Shown here: in pieces, positions 10,430-20,095 of the stretch
Numbering within the stretch: position 1 is the stretch's first letter
Layout of the letters: every line of letters begins with the position of its first letter
Source: an uncultured Rivibacter sp.
GTDB taxonomy: Bacteria; Pseudomonadota; Gammaproteobacteria; Burkholderiales; Burkholderiaceae
Assembly (NCBI GenBank): GCA_946481025.1
Contig: CAMLNA010000023.1
Location: 1 to 40,974, forward strand
Reading direction: 5' to 3'
DNA length: 40,974 nucleotides
The notes under the pieces: generated by a model
The model's database searches: none
The model's input: the letters and a program-made list of their open reading frames with translations, nothing else
Told to the model about the DNA's origin: nothing
Translations under genes and position numbers: made by a program

Positions 10430-10906
10430 ATGGCCACCATTCCGCTGACCAAACGTGGCGCAGAAAAGCTGAAGGAAGAACTGCACCGGCTGAAGACCGT
10501 GGAACGACACGCCGTCATTGCCGCCATTGCGGAGGCGCGTGCCCAAGGGGACTTGTCGGAGAACGCGGAATACGAGGCGGCCAAGGACAAGCAGGGCTTC
10601 ATCGAAGGCCGCATCCTGGAAATCGAAGGGAAGCTCGCGGCCGCCCAGGTCATCGACCCGGCCCAACTCGACGCTGGCGGGAGGGTCGTGTTCGGCGCCA
10701 CCGTCGACCTGGAAGAAGAGGAGTCCGGGGACGCCGTGACCTACCAGATCGTTGGCGACGACGAGGCCGACCTGAAGCAGGGGCTCATCTCCGTCAGCTC
10801 GCCCATCGCCCGCGCAATGATCGGCAAGGAAGCCGGCGACGTCGCCGAATTCAAGGCGCCCGGCGGCACCCGCCGCTACGAGATCGTCGAGGTGCGCTAT
10901 CTCTGA
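10430..10906 (+). CDS. greA: Transcription elongation factor GreA
   Basis: A 158-residue GreA, which enters the secondary channel of stalled RNA polymerase and triggers cleavage of backtracked RNA. The N-terminal coiled coil (about 1-75) carries the family signature [20 protein letters not shown], whose acidic tip holds the catalytic magnesium. The C-terminal FKBP-like domain (about 80-158) contains [18 protein letters not shown] and the closing [14 protein letters not shown]. The ATG at 10430 is preceded by GAGGA; a TTG two codons upstream is less likely. It is followed immediately by a small membrane protein gene and sits in the carAB-greA-yhbY-rlmE-ftsH neighbourhood shared with enterobacteria. 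Confidence 0.97.
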   Translation: MATIPLTKRGAEKLKEELHRLKTVERHAVIAAIAEARAQGDLSENAEYEAAKDKQGFIEGRILEIEGKLAAAQVIDPAQLDAGGRVVFGATVDLEEEESGDAVTYQIVGDDEADLKQGLISVSSPIARAMIGKEAGDVAEFKAPGGTRRYEIVEVRYL

Positions 10907-10910
10907 GGCA

Positions 10911-11330
10911 TTGCTGCGGCGCGGCCGCGCGCTGCTGCCAGGGCTGTGGGCCGGCATGCTGCTATGCCTGGGCACCCTGGCCACGCCGGCCCCCTTTGCA
11001 CTGCTGCCCCGCGAAGTTGCCGGGCGGGTCGCCGGGCGGATGCTGGCCGGCGAAGCCTATGCGAGCCTCGTGCTGACCGTGATGTTCGTCCTGATCGAGC
11101 GGCGGCTTCGAGGCGCCGTCAGGCCGAGCGCCGAGATGCTGCTGGCCTTCGGGGCCTTGTTCTGCACCGTCGCCGGCTACTTTGCGGTGCTGCCCATGAT
11201 GGAGGCCGCGCGAGCAGGGCAGGGGCCATGGCCGTTTGCCGTGCTGCACGCCGTTTCGAGTGGCTTCTTCGTGCTCAAGGGCGTGCTGGTGCTCGTGCTG
11301 GCATGGCGCGTTGTGTCGCCTGCCGCTTGA
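10911..11330 (+). CDS. DUF4149-type small membrane protein
   Basis: A protein of about 139 residues with four hydrophobic segments (roughly 8-30, 45-65, 75-95, 112-132). The pattern GLWAGMLLCLGTLATPAPF near the front and the overall layout match DUF4149 (TMEM205-like) proteins, often found beside greA in betaproteobacteria; their function is unknown. The start is uncertain. The TTG at 10911 lies four bases after the greA stop with GAGG in front; the first ATG, at 10956, falls inside the first membrane segment. The tight spacing suggests cotranslation with greA. It converges on yhbY, leaving 15 bases between stops. Confidence 0.75.
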   Translation: MLRRGRALLPGLWAGMLLCLGTLATPAPFALLPREVAGRVAGRMLAGEAYASLVLTVMFVLIERRLRGAVRPSAEMLLAFGALFCTVAGYFAVLPMMEAARAGQGPWPFAVLHAVSSGFFVLKGVLVLVLAWRVVSPAA

Positions 11331-11345
11331 GGCGGCGGGCCGGCG

Positions 11346-11822
11346 TCAGCCTGCGAGGCCGCGCTTCTTGACGCTGGTGATGCGCTTCTTGGCACGCTTG
11401 ACCGTGCCGCCGGCGGTGAGTCGCTGGTTGCCCAGCACCGTGAGCTTCTTGACCTGCGCACGGTGGGAGCCGCTCTTGGAGAACTTCAGGATCTTCACCA
11501 CCTTCGGCCCGGGGCGTCGGTCTTCCGGCTCGGCCTTGGGTTTTTCAGGCTGCGGGCGCCACAGCACCAGCAGCTTGCCGATGTGCTGCACCGGCGCTGC
11601 GTCGAGCTGGTCGCACAGGGCGGCCATGATCTCCTCGCGCGTCGCGCGCTCATCGGCGAAGACGCGCACTTTGATGAGGCCGTGCGCTTTCAGCGCGGCA
11701 TCGGTTTCCTTCACGACGGCCGGAGTGAGGCCGTCGCCGCCCACCATCACGACGGGGTCGATATGGTGAGCGTCAGACCGATGCGCCTTGCGCTCGGCCG
11801 GGGTCAGTTGAATGGCTGGCAT
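11346..11822 (-). CDS. yhbY: YhbY/CRS1-type ribosome assembly RNA-binding protein
   Basis: A 158-residue protein with an N-terminal CRM (CRS1-YhbY) domain: [20 protein letters not shown], then [34 protein letters not shown] and [13 protein letters not shown] (to about residue 92). In E. coli YhbY associates with pre-50S particles. The last 65 residues are a basic tail ([11 protein letters not shown]...[17 protein letters not shown]) not found in the 97-residue E. coli protein, likely an additional RNA contact. The ATG at 11822 lacks a Shine-Dalgarno sequence but follows GATAAT by six bases, so the mRNA may be leaderless. It is divergent from rlmE. Confidence 0.9.
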   Translation of the reverse strand: MPAIQLTPAERKAHRSDAHHIDPVVMVGGDGLTPAVVKETDAALKAHGLIKVRVFADERATREEIMAALCDQLDAAPVQHIGKLLVLWRPQPEKPKAEPEDRRPGPKVVKILKFSKSGSHRAQVKKLTVLGNQRLTAGGTVKRAKKRITSVKKRGLAG

Positions 11823-11828
11823 CTGCGT

Positions 11829-11834
11829 ATTATC
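11829..11834 (-). promoter_or_regulatory. Possible -10 of a leaderless yhbY transcript
   Basis: GATAAT on the minus strand ends six bases before the yhbY ATG, which would place the start of transcription at or near the A of the start codon. No good -35 is seen at the usual distance. Confidence 0.35.
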
Positions 11835-11887
11835 TCTGCGGCTGTCACGCGAACCTCCGAGGCTGCGCGGCCGACCGTCCGTCCAAC

Positions 11888-12562
11888 ATGAAAATCAAGA
11901 CAAAAAGCAAGAAGGTCAACAAGGCGTGGTTGCATGACCACATGACCGATCCCTATGTGAAGCTGGCCCAGAAGGAAGGCTATCGCGCTCGCGCTGCCTA
12001 CAAGCTCAAGGAGATCGACGAAGAGCTCAAGCTGCTGCGCCCAGGCCAGCTGGTCGTGGACCTGGGAGCCACTCCCGGGGCCTGGAGCCAATACGTGCGG
12101 CGCAAGTTCGCGCCCAAGCAGGCGGGCGTGGGCGGGGCGGCGGTCGGGGCACTGGACGGCACGATCATCGCGCTCGACATCCTGGATTTCGAGCCCATCG
12201 AAGGCGTCACGTTCATCCAGGGCGACTTTCGCGAAGACGCGGTTCTCGCCCGGCTGGACGAAGCCGTGGCCGGTCGGCCGGTGGATGTGGTCATCTCTGA
12301 CATGGCGCCCAATTTGTCAGGCATCGAATCTGCAGATTCCGCACGGATCGCCCACTTGGTCGAGCTGGCCGTTGAGTTTTCACAGAGCCATCTGCGGCCC
12401 GAGGGGGCCCTGGTCTGCAAGGTATTTCACGGCAGCGGCTACAGCCAGCTGGTCGAGCTGTTCAAAAGGAGCTTCCGGGTGGTCAAGCCGATCAAGCCAA
12501 AGGCGTCCCGAGACAAATCTTCGGAAACCTTTTTGGTCGGTATCGGACTCAAGAAGGCATGA
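11888..12562 (+). CDS. rlmE: 23S rRNA (uridine-2552-2'-O)-methyltransferase
   Basis: A 224-residue RlmE (FtsJ/RrmJ), which methylates U2552 in the A loop of 23S rRNA late in 50S assembly. The Rossmann methyltransferase has the SAM motif [13 protein letters not shown] and a K-D-K-E catalytic set visible as Lys in AAYKLKEID, Asp in ISDMAPN, Lys in LVCKVFHG and Glu in SSETFLVG. Compared with E. coli there is an extra loop of about ten residues after the SAM motif ([17 protein letters not shown]), a region that tolerates length change. It lies upstream of ftsH, as in E. coli, where both are heat-induced. Confidence 0.96.
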   Translation: MKIKTKSKKVNKAWLHDHMTDPYVKLAQKEGYRARAAYKLKEIDEELKLLRPGQLVVDLGATPGAWSQYVRRKFAPKQAGVGGAAVGALDGTIIALDILDFEPIEGVTFIQGDFREDAVLARLDEAVAGRPVDVVISDMAPNLSGIESADSARIAHLVELAVEFSQSHLRPEGALVCKVFHGSGYSQLVELFKRSFRVVKPIKPKASRDKSSETFLVGIGLKKA

Positions 12563-12640
12563 ATCAGGTCGATACGTTCCGAGCGCCGGTCTTCGGAAAT
12601 GGCGGCGATAGTGCGTGGAAACCGATGAAAGCGCCTGGGG

Positions 12641-12668
12641 TTGACTGCACTAGAATCAGCCCCACCTA
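12641..12668 (+). promoter_or_regulatory. Possible heat-shock promoter of ftsH
   Basis: TTGACT (12641-12646), 13 bases, then CCCCACCTA (12660-12668) resembles the sigma-32 pattern CTTGAAA-N12-14-CCCCATNTA. A TAGAAT at 12651-12656 could alternatively be a sigma-70 -10. The site lies about 70 bases upstream of the ftsH start. Inference only. Confidence 0.4.
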
Positions 12669-12725
12669 CCGCGATGGTTCGGGCACCCTCGCCGCCAGGG
12701 GCAAGCCCGCTGTTTGGATTGAAAG

Positions 12726-12731
12726 AAGGAG
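12726..12731 (+). promoter_or_regulatory. Ribosome binding site deciding the ftsH start
   Basis: AAGGAG five bases before the GTG at 12737. The frame is open further upstream to 12641, but only this start has a good site and gives the usual FtsH N-terminus. Confidence 0.75.
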
Positions 12732-12736
12732 CCGCG

Positions 12737-14644
12737 GTGAACAATCAATGGTTCTCGAAGGTCGCTGTTTGGCTGGTGATCGCCCTCGTGCTGTTCACCG
12801 TGTTCAAGCAGTTCGATCGCACATCGACCGCGGGCAGCCAGATCGGCTATTCCGACTTCCTGGAGGAAGTTCGGGCCAAGCGCATCAAGCAGGTCACGCT
12901 GCAGGAAGGCGGCGGCGGTACCGACATCAAGGCCATCACGACGGATGACAAGGTCATCCGCACCACCGCGACGTACCTCGACCGCGGCCTGGTGGGTGAC
13001 CTCATCAACAACGGCATCAAGTTCGACGTGAAGCCGCGCGAGGAGCCGTCCATCCTGATGAGCATCCTCATCAGCTGGGGCCCGATGCTGCTGCTGATCG
13101 GCGTGTGGATCTACTTCATGCGGCAGATGCAAGGCGGCGGCAAGGGCGGCGCCTTCAGCTTCGGCAAGAGCCGCGCGCGCATGCTCGACGAGAGCAACAA
13201 CTCCATCACCTTTGCCGACGTCGCCGGCTGCGACGAGGCCAAGGAAGAGGTGAAGGAACTGGTCGAGTTCCTGAAGGATCCGCAGAAGTTCCAGAAGCTG
13301 GGCGGCCGCATCCCCCGTGGCGTGCTGATGGTCGGCCCTCCGGGCACCGGCAAGACGCTGCTGGCCAAGGCCATTGCCGGCGAGGCCAAGGTGCCGTTCT
13401 TCTCGATCTCAGGCTCCGACTTCGTTGAAATGTTCGTCGGCGTGGGCGCGGCCCGCGTGCGCGACATGTTCGAGCAGGCCAAGAAGAACGCGCCCTGCAT
13501 CATCTTCGTCGACGAAATCGACGCTGTGGGCCGCCATCGCGGCGCCGGCCTGGGTGGGGGCAACGACGAACGCGAGCAGACCCTCAACCAGATGCTGGTC
13601 GAGATGGACGGCTTCGAGACCAACCTCGGCGTCATCGTGATGGCCGCGACCAACCGGCCCGACATCCTGGATCCGGCGCTGTTGCGTCCCGGCCGTTTCG
13701 ACCGCCAGGTCTACGTGACGCTGCCCGACGTGCGCGGCCGAGAGCAGATCCTCAACGTGCACATGCGCAAGGTGCCGATCGGCCAGGACATCCGGGCCGA
13801 CATCCTGGCGCGCGGCACGCCGGGCTTCTCGGGTGCGGACCTCGCCAACCTGGTCAACGAGGCGGCGCTGTTCGCTGCCCGCCGCAATGCCCGCGTCGTG
13901 GAAATGACCGACTTCGAGAAGGCCAAGGACAAGATCCTGATGGGCCCCGAGCGCAAGTCCATGGTCATGCCGGAAGAAGAGCGCCGCAACACCGCCTACC
14001 ATGAAGCCGGTCATGCGCTGGTGGCGCGCCTGCTGCCCAAGACCGACCCGGTGCACAAGGTCACCATCATCCCGCGCGGCCGTGCGCTGGGCGTGACGAT
14101 GCAGCTGCCCGAGGGCGACCGCTACAGCATGGACAAGGATCGCATGCTCAACACCATTGCGGTGCTGTTCGGCGGGCGCATCGCCGAAGAAGTGTTCATG
14201 AACCAGATGACCACCGGTGCCAGCAACGACTTCGAGCGCGCGACCAACATCGCCCGCGACATGGTCACCCGCTACGGCATGACCGACGAGCTGGGCCCCA
14301 TGGTGTATGCCGAGAACGAAGGCGAAGTGTTCCTGGGCCGTTCGATCACCAAGCAGGTCAACGTCTCGGAAGAGACGATGCAGAAGGTCGACAAGCAGAT
14401 CCGCAAGATCATCGACGAGCAGTACGCCAACGCACGCAAGCTGATCGAGGACAACAAGGACAAGATGCATGCGATGGCGCAGGCGCTGCTCGAATGGGAA
14501 ACCATCGACGCCGAGCAGATCGACGACATCATGAACGGCCGGCCGCCACGTCCGCCAAAGGACTGGACGCCTTCGAACACGAAGAGCAGCGGCGGCGGTG
14601 CAACGCCCCCGGTCAACTCAGACAACGCGCCGGCCGCCGCCTGA
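12737..14644 (+). CDS. ftsH: ATP-dependent zinc metalloprotease FtsH
   Basis: A 635-residue hexameric membrane protease that degrades unassembled membrane proteins and regulators such as sigma-32 and LpxC in E. coli. A membrane segment (about 7-24) and a second one (about 100-120) enclose a periplasmic domain. The AAA+ domain (about 155-400) has Walker A GPPGTGKT (Lys206), Walker [12 protein letters not shown] and the second region of homology [18 protein letters not shown]. The peptidase has the zinc motif HEAGH (His422, Glu423, His426). The C-terminal tail is rich in S, G, P and A. Start is a GTG with AAGGAG in front. A terminator follows before folP. Confidence 0.97.
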   Translation: MNNQWFSKVAVWLVIALVLFTVFKQFDRTSTAGSQIGYSDFLEEVRAKRIKQVTLQEGGGGTDIKAITTDDKVIRTTATYLDRGLVGDLINNGIKFDVKPREEPSILMSILISWGPMLLLIGVWIYFMRQMQGGGKGGAFSFGKSRARMLDESNNSITFADVAGCDEAKEEVKELVEFLKDPQKFQKLGGRIPRGVLMVGPPGTGKTLLAKAIAGEAKVPFFSISGSDFVEMFVGVGAARVRDMFEQAKKNAPCIIFVDEIDAVGRHRGAGLGGGNDEREQTLNQMLVEMDGFETNLGVIVMAATNRPDILDPALLRPGRFDRQVYVTLPDVRGREQILNVHMRKVPIGQDIRADILARGTPGFSGADLANLVNEAALFAARRNARVVEMTDFEKAKDKILMGPERKSMVMPEEERRNTAYHEAGHALVARLLPKTDPVHKVTIIPRGRALGVTMQLPEGDRYSMDKDRMLNTIAVLFGGRIAEEVFMNQMTTGASNDFERATNIARDMVTRYGMTDELGPMVYAENEGEVFLGRSITKQVNVSEETMQKVDKQIRKIIDEQYANARKLIEDNKDKMHAMAQALLEWETIDAEQIDDIMNGRPPRPPKDWTPSNTKSSGGGATPPVNSDNAPAAA

Positions 14645-14668
14645 GCGGTGCCGGCAGCCCCCCGCAGG

Positions 14669-14694
14669 ACGCGCCATCGGCGCGTTTTGCTTTT
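14669..14694 (+). terminator. Terminator after ftsH
   Basis: ACGCGCC, loop ATC, GGCGCGT (14669-14685), then TTTGCTTTT. It lies 25 bases after the ftsH stop and 15 before folP, so it may be read through in part. Confidence 0.65.
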
Positions 14695-14708
14695 CTGGCG
14701 CAAAGAAG

Positions 14709-15542
14709 ATGTTCTGGCAGACCACACGCTTTCGCATCGACCTGAGCAAGCCTCGCATCATGGGCATCGTCAACGTGACGCCGGACTCCTTTTCGGACGG
14801 TGGGCGGCACGGGCAGGCGCAGGCCGCCGCACGGCATTGCGAGGAGCTGCTGCGCGAAGGGGCCGACATCCTCGACATCGGCGGCGAATCGAGTCGCCCC
14901 GGGGCAGACCCCGTGCCGCTCGATGAAGAGCTGCGCAGGGTGCTCCCCGTGCTCGAGGCTGCCGCCAAGCTGGGTGTGCCGGTTTCGGTGGACACGTACA
15001 AGACCGAGGTGATGCGCGCCGCGCTCGACCTGGGGGTGGACATCGTCAACGACATCAACGCGCTGCGTGCCCCCGGCGCCGCTGAAGCCGTGTCGGCGCA
15101 TCCGGGCTGTGGCGTGTGCCTGATGCACATGCAAGGCGAGCCCAAGTCCATGCAGGCGGGGGGGCCGGTCTATGCGGACGTGGTCGACGAGGTGAAGCGC
15201 TTCCTGGGCGCGCGCGCGCAGGTGCTGCGTGAAGCCGGCGTGGCCGCCGAGCGCATCGTGCTCGACCCGGGCATCGGTTTCGGCAAGACGGTGGCGCACA
15301 ACTTCGCACTGCTGGCGCGTCAGCCGGAGCTGCTGGGCCTGGGCTATCCGGTGCTCGCGGGCTGGTCGCGCAAGTCGTCTCTGGGGGCGGTGACGGGCAA
15401 GCCTGTCGGCGACCGCCTGGTCGCCAGCGTCGCTGCGGCGCTGGCCGCGGCGCACCAGGGCGCGCGGGTGCTGCGCGTGCATGACGTGGCAGCGACCCGC
15501 GAGGCCCTCCAGGTGTGGGAGGCCGCGAGCCTGCCCACCTGA
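14709..15542 (+). CDS. folP: Dihydropteroate synthase
   Basis: A 277-residue folate enzyme that joins p-aminobenzoate to the pterin pyrophosphate; it is the target of sulfonamides. The TIM-barrel signatures are all visible: [16 protein letters not shown] near residue 18, [14 protein letters not shown] near 60, SVDTYK, VNDINAL, the [14 protein letters not shown] segment [10 protein letters not shown], and GWSRKSSLG. Residues known to give sulfonamide resistance cannot be judged by eye without an alignment. The ATG at 14709 follows AAAGAAG. It sits between ftsH and glmM in the conserved ftsH-folP-glmM order, with 44 bases to glmM. Confidence 0.96.
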   Translation: MFWQTTRFRIDLSKPRIMGIVNVTPDSFSDGGRHGQAQAAARHCEELLREGADILDIGGESSRPGADPVPLDEELRRVLPVLEAAAKLGVPVSVDTYKTEVMRAALDLGVDIVNDINALRAPGAAEAVSAHPGCGVCLMHMQGEPKSMQAGGPVYADVVDEVKRFLGARAQVLREAGVAAERIVLDPGIGFGKTVAHNFALLARQPELLGLGYPVLAGWSRKSSLGAVTGKPVGDRLVASVAAALAAAHQGARVLRVHDVAATREALQVWEAASLPT

Positions 15543-15586
15543 ACGAGGGAATTCGGCACCGCTGGGCGGAGGCAAAATCGCGCCCC

Positions 15587-16921
15587 ATGAGCAGACAGTA
15601 TTTCGGCACCGACGGCATCCGCGGCACCGTCGGGCAAAGCCCCATCACGCCGGACTTCGTGCTGCGCCTCGGCCATGCGGTGGGGCGCGTCCTCAAGCGC
15701 ACCGAGGCCCGGCCCACCGTGCTGATCGGCAAGGATCCCCGCATCTCGGGCTACATGCTGGAGTCCGCCCTCGAGGCCGGCTTCGCATCGGCCGGCGTGG
15801 CGGTCACGCTGACCGGCCCCCTGCCGACGCCCGGCGTGGCCTACCTCACGCGGGCATTGCGCATGAACCTCGGCGTGGTGATCAGCGCCTCGCACAACCC
15901 CTTCCATGACAACGGCATCAAGTTCTTTTCGGCCAAGGGCGAAAAGTTGCCGGACGAATGGGAGCTCGACGTCGAAGCGGCGCTGGCCGAGCCCCCGCAG
16001 TGGGTCGACTCCATGGGCCTGGGCAAGGCGCGCCGGCTCGACGATGCGCAAGGCCGCTATGTCGAGTTCTGCAAGAGCACGTTTGCCGGCGACCTGTCGC
16101 TCAAGGGACTGAAGATCGTGGTCGACGGCGCCAACGGTGCCGCCTACCAGGTGGCGCCCAGCGTCTTCCACGAGCTGGGTGCGGAGGTGGTGGCCATCGG
16201 CTGCAGCCCCAACGGCCTGAACATCAATGACGGCGTGGGCGCCACCCACCCCGAGACGCTGCAGCGCGAGGTGCTGGCCCAGGGCGCCGACTACGGCATC
16301 GCGCTCGACGGTGATGCCGACCGCCTGCAGCTGATCGACCGCGAAGGGCGGCTCTACAACGGTGACGAGCTCCTGTACCTCATGGTGGTCGATCGCCTGT
16401 CGCAAGGCCAACGCGTGCCTGGTGCCGTCGGCACGCTCATGACCAACATGGCGGTGGAGCTGGCGCTGAAGGCGCGCGACGTGGACTTCGTGCGCGCCAA
16501 GGTGGGTGACCGCTACGTGCTGGAGGAATTGGTGGCGCGCGGCTGGGAGCTCGGCGGCGAAGGCTCCGGCCACCTGCTCGTGCTCGACAAGCACACCACC
16601 GGCGACGGCATCGTGAGCGCGCTGCAGGTGCTGCAGGCGGCCCAGCGCACAGGCCGCTCGCTGTCGCAGCTGCTCGATGGCGTGAGCCTGTTCCCGCAGA
16701 AGCTCATCAACGTGCGGCTGCAGTCCGGCCAGGACTGGAAAAACAACCAGAAGCTGGCAGCCGAGCAGCAGGCCGTGGCTACGGAGCTGATCGGCCGCGG
16801 CCGCGTGCTGATCCGCCCCTCAGGCACCGAGCCGCTGCTGCGGGTGATGGTTGAAGCGTCCGACGTCGCATTGGCCGAGCGCTGCGCGCAGCGCCTGGCC
16901 GCTGCCGTCACTTCAGGCTGA
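15587..16921 (+). CDS. glmM: Phosphoglucosamine mutase
   Basis: A 444-residue enzyme that converts glucosamine-6-phosphate to glucosamine-1-phosphate for peptidoglycan and lipopolysaccharide. It has the phosphoserine loop [17 protein letters not shown] with Ser102 as in E. coli, the metal loop [11 protein letters not shown], the sugar-binding GEGSGHLL and the phosphate-binding [12 protein letters not shown]. The ATG at 15587 matches the family N-terminus ([12 protein letters not shown]). It has no close Shine-Dalgarno sequence; CAAAAT ending eight bases before the ATG might be a -10 giving a very short leader. It ends the ftsH-folP-glmM series and converges on the diguanylate cyclase gene. 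Confidence 0.97.
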   Translation: MSRQYFGTDGIRGTVGQSPITPDFVLRLGHAVGRVLKRTEARPTVLIGKDPRISGYMLESALEAGFASAGVAVTLTGPLPTPGVAYLTRALRMNLGVVISASHNPFHDNGIKFFSAKGEKLPDEWELDVEAALAEPPQWVDSMGLGKARRLDDAQGRYVEFCKSTFAGDLSLKGLKIVVDGANGAAYQVAPSVFHELGAEVVAIGCSPNGLNINDGVGATHPETLQREVLAQGADYGIALDGDADRLQLIDREGRLYNGDELLYLMVVDRLSQGQRVPGAVGTLMTNMAVELALKARDVDFVRAKVGDRYVLEELVARGWELGGEGSGHLLVLDKHTTGDGIVSALQVLQAAQRTGRSLSQLLDGVSLFPQKLINVRLQSGQDWKNNQKLAAEQQAVATELIGRGRVLIRPSGTEPLLRVMVEASDVALAERCAQRLAAAVTSG

Positions 16922-16926
16922 ACGGG

Positions 16927-16946
16927 CAGTCCCGCAGTCGCGGGCT
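16927..16946. terminator. Weak hairpin between convergent glmM and the GGDEF-EAL gene
   Basis: CCCGC, AGTC, GCGGG with flanking CAG/CTG lies in the 29 bases between two stops. There is no T-run on either strand; it could act as a weak two-way terminator. Confidence 0.3.
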
Positions 16947-16950
16947 GGGC

Positions 16951-19947
16951 TCAGCTTCGAGCCGCCTGCGGCAGCAGCAGCTGCTGCTGCCGGTAGCTCT
17001 CGATCCAGGCAGGCACCGCCTCGGCGGGCATGGGCGCGGCGATGCCGTAGCCCTGGCCGACCTCGCAGCCGATTTCGACCAGCCGTTGAGCCTGCTCGGC
17101 CGACTCGACGCCTTCGGCGACGATGCTGCAGCCGAAGGTGCGCGACAGCCCGATCACGCCCTGCACGATCGCCAGGTCTTCCGCATCGCCCAGCATGTTG
17201 TGGATGAACGAGCGGTCGATCTTCAGCACGTCGACCGGCAGCCGCTTCAGGTAGGTGAGCGGCGAGTAGCCGGTGCCGAAGTCGTCGAGCGCGAAGCGCA
17301 CGCCCAGCGAGCGGCATTGCTCCATCACGCCGCAGGTGAACGCCACGTCGGCAAGTGCCGTGGTTTCCAGCACCTCGAGCGTCAGCCGGCGCGCCAGTGC
17401 CGGCGGGCGGCGGCCGAGCAATTCACCCAGCCGCTGGGCGAAGTGCGGGTCCTGCAGATGCCGGCCGGTGATGTTGACGCTGACCGAAAGGTCCAGGCCC
17501 TGACGCTGCCACGCCGCCAGTTGGTCGATGGCCTGGCGCAGCACCCAGTCGCCCAGCTTCACCGCGAACTCCGCCGGCTCGATCAATGGCAGGAAGTCTC
17601 CAGGTGGCAGCAGCCCCTGTTGCGGGTGACGCCAGCGCAGCAGGGCTTCCACGCCCAGCACCTGCCCGCGCTTCATGTCCACCTTCGGCTGGTAGTGCAG
17701 GACCAGTTCGTCGGCGGCGAGCGCGGCCTCGATGCGTTCGACCGCTTCGCGCTGGGCCGTGGCTTCACGCGCGCTTTCGGGGTCGAAGAACTGCACCCGG
17801 CCACGGCCGGCCTGCTTGGCGATGTACATCGCATGGTCGGCGTGGCGCAGCAGCGTGTCGGCGTCGGCACGGTCCGTCGGGTACACGGTCGCACCGATGC
17901 TGGCCGTGAGATGGCGCGGAGCCGCACGCCCCAGCAGGTAGGGGCGCGAGACGATTTCCAGCACCCGGTCGAGCGCCATCCGCGCCTCCTCGGCCGAGCG
18001 TGCGCGCAGCAGCAGCACGAACTCGTCGCCGCCCAGCCGCGCGACGGTATCGCCACCCCGCACCGCGGCTTGGAGGCGTGAGGCCAGTTCGCGCAGCAGG
18101 CGGTCGCCGGCCTGGTGGCCGAGCTGGTCGTTGATGGGCTTGAAGTGGTCCAGGTCGAAGTAGCACACCGCCAGCAGATGCCCCTCCCGGTCGGCCTGGG
18201 CCAGGGCTTCGCGCAGCAGTTGCGCAAGGTAGCCCCGGTTGGGCAGCTGCGTCAGCACATCGAAACGGGCCTGCTGCTCCAGCTGCGCGCGGTGGCGGCG
18301 CGCCTGGGTGATGTCGGACACCACCAGCACGTGGTGGTTGATCTGTCCGTCGCCGGCACGCACGGCGGAGATCGTGACCTGTTGCGGATAGGTTTCGCCG
18401 CTCTTGCGCCGGTCGATGGTTTCGCCGCGCCAGGCGCCCTGGGTCTTGAGGCTGGCCCACATCGGCGCACGCACGGCGGCCTGTTCCGCCGACGGCGGCT
18501 GCAGCAGCGCCGGCACCGTGCCGATGAGTTCGCCGCGGCCGTATCCGCTCATGCGCAGGTAGGCGGGGTTCACATGCAGGATGCGGTGCTCGGCATCGGT
18601 GATCAGCAATCCTTCGTGCAGATGCTCGAAGAGGCTGGCTGCCAGCCGCCAGCGCTCTTCGGCGGCATGGCGCTCGCTCACGTCGCTGGCGGCCCCCACG
18701 AAGCGCAGCGGCGCGCCGTGTTCGTCGCGCTCGACCACATGTCCCTGCACTTCGAACCACTTCCACGAGCCGTCCTTGCAGCGCATGCGGTATTCGGTGC
18801 GCACGGCCGGCGCCAGGCCGTTGGCGTGGCGCTGCAATGCGTCGTTCAGGCGGGGGCGGTCCTCGGGATGGAGGCGAGACGTCCATTCGCCGTAGGTGTC
18901 GGTGATCTCTTCGGGCTGGTAGCCCAGCAACGCCTTCAGCCGGCGTGAAAAGAACATCCGGCCGCTGCGCATGTCCCAGTCGCCCACGCCGGTGTTGGAG
19001 CCGTCCAGCGCGAGCTGCCAGCGCTCTTCGCTGGCGGCCAGTTCGGAGACGAGCGCGGTGACGAGCACCGTGATGACGCTCAGCGTGGTGACGTAGCCCC
19101 ACACGAGCGCCAGGCTCTGGTGGATGTCGCCGGTATAGAACGGCCCCAGCCCGCGTGACGTGCCCCATGCCGCGCAGGCCGTCACCGCGAGTGCGGTGAA
19201 CGAGGCCGCGCACACGCCGGCACGCAGGGCCAGCCAGCACAGCAGGAGGTGCGGCATGAAGACCAGCGGCGACAGGCCCATGCCCGCCTGTCCTGCGGGG
19301 GCCAGCAGCGCGGCCGCGCCGCAGGCCACGGTGGCCGCGCTCAGGCACAACGTTGCGAGCGTCCTGCCGGGCCGCATGCTGCGGCGCAGGGCCGGGCCAT
19401 CGAAGGTGAGCAACGGCACCCCGGCGGTCAGGGCCCCCACGATGTCGCCCAGCCACCAGAACAGCCAGGCACGCGGCGCGCCTTCCCAGGGCAGCACGTC
19501 GCTCGCCGCGAGCGCCATCACGCCGCAGGTGGCGGTCAGCGCGAGCCCGGCACCCGCCGCCAGCACGTAGAGCAGCACGTCACGGCGTCGATCGAGCGCG
19601 CAATGGAAGCCCAGCCTCTGCAAGGCAAAGGCGGCGGCCAGCGGCCCCAGCGTGTTGCCTGCGGCGATGGCCAGGCTCAGTCCGGGCGGTGAACCCACCT
19701 GCAGCGCGACGCATGCCGCCCCGAGGGCGACGCCGGGTGCCATGCTGGGGCCCCAGCGCAGCAATGCGGCGAGCGCGATGCCGGCCGGCGGCCAGATCAG
19801 CGAGATGTGCGAGCCGATGTAGGGCAGGGCCAGGCCCAGGCGACCGGTGAGGTAGTAGGCCAGCACCACGACGCAGACACGCAGTGCCCAGCGCAGGATG
19901 TTCGGTGCGCGGCCGGTGTCGCTTCGAGCAAGGGTGAGGCTGTCCAT
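16951..19947 (-). CDS. MASE1-PAS-PAS-GGDEF-EAL cyclic-di-GMP protein
   Basis: A 998-residue membrane sensor. Residues about 18-300 form a MASE1-type domain with eight or so membrane segments (LTGRLGLALPYIGSHISLIWPPAG is typical). Two PAS domains follow (about 305-430 and 431-550), then GGDEF (about 555-720) with an intact GGDEF at 639-643 and an RxxD inhibitory site (Arg630-Asp633). Last is EAL (about 735-985), with Glu767 in EALLRW, Asn of VNITGRHL, DDFGTGYS (Asp888-Asp889), Lys909 and Glu945. Both catalytic sites look complete, so it may both make and break cyclic-di-GMP. No clear Shine-Dalgarno sequence precedes the ATG at 19947. No partner gene is nearby. Confidence 0.93.
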   Translation of the reverse strand: MDSLTLARSDTGRAPNILRWALRVCVVVLAYYLTGRLGLALPYIGSHISLIWPPAGIALAALLRWGPSMAPGVALGAACVALQVGSPPGLSLAIAAGNTLGPLAAAFALQRLGFHCALDRRRDVLLYVLAAGAGLALTATCGVMALAASDVLPWEGAPRAWLFWWLGDIVGALTAGVPLLTFDGPALRRSMRPGRTLATLCLSAATVACGAAALLAPAGQAGMGLSPLVFMPHLLLCWLALRAGVCAASFTALAVTACAAWGTSRGLGPFYTGDIHQSLALVWGYVTTLSVITVLVTALVSELAASEERWQLALDGSNTGVGDWDMRSGRMFFSRRLKALLGYQPEEITDTYGEWTSRLHPEDRPRLNDALQRHANGLAPAVRTEYRMRCKDGSWKWFEVQGHVVERDEHGAPLRFVGAASDVSERHAAEERWRLAASLFEHLHEGLLITDAEHRILHVNPAYLRMSGYGRGELIGTVPALLQPPSAEQAAVRAPMWASLKTQGAWRGETIDRRKSGETYPQQVTISAVRAGDGQINHHVLVVSDITQARRHRAQLEQQARFDVLTQLPNRGYLAQLLREALAQADREGHLLAVCYFDLDHFKPINDQLGHQAGDRLLRELASRLQAAVRGGDTVARLGGDEFVLLLRARSAEEARMALDRVLEIVSRPYLLGRAAPRHLTASIGATVYPTDRADADTLLRHADHAMYIAKQAGRGRVQFFDPESAREATAQREAVERIEAALAADELVLHYQPKVDMKRGQVLGVEALLRWRHPQQGLLPPGDFLPLIEPAEFAVKLGDWVLRQAIDQLAAWQRQGLDLSVSVNITGRHLQDPHFAQRLGELLGRRPPALARRLTLEVLETTALADVAFTCGVMEQCRSLGVRFALDDFGTGYSPLTYLKRLPVDVLKIDRSFIHNMLGDAEDLAIVQGVIGLSRTFGCSIVAEGVESAEQAQRLVEIGCEVGQGYGIAAPMPAEAVPAWIESYRQQQLLLPQAARS

Positions 19948-20037
19948 GGGCGCCTGCGACTTTAAACGGTGTCGGCGACCCCACCGCCTTGCAGCGCCCT
20001 AGGGCATGCCCCGCGTTCGAGTGGTTCCGACGCGCGG

Positions 20038-20043
20038 CACAAT
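20038..20043 (+). promoter_or_regulatory. Possible -10 of the M3 peptidase gene
   Basis: CACAAT followed by CCAGCGC, 52 bases before the ATG. The same -10/discriminator style occurs at 5818, 32193 and 39709. No clear -35. Confidence 0.3.
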
Positions 20044-20095
20044 CCAGCGCCACCGCGTTGCCTCACGAGGGCGGCGCCCCCAAGTTGGAGAGTTC

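Noticed and set aside
12559..12948. A 129-codon frame starting at the rlmE stop (ATGA overlap)
   Set aside because: The start looks coupled, but the product has no family resemblance and runs out of frame through the start of ftsH; most of it is intergenic promoter DNA.
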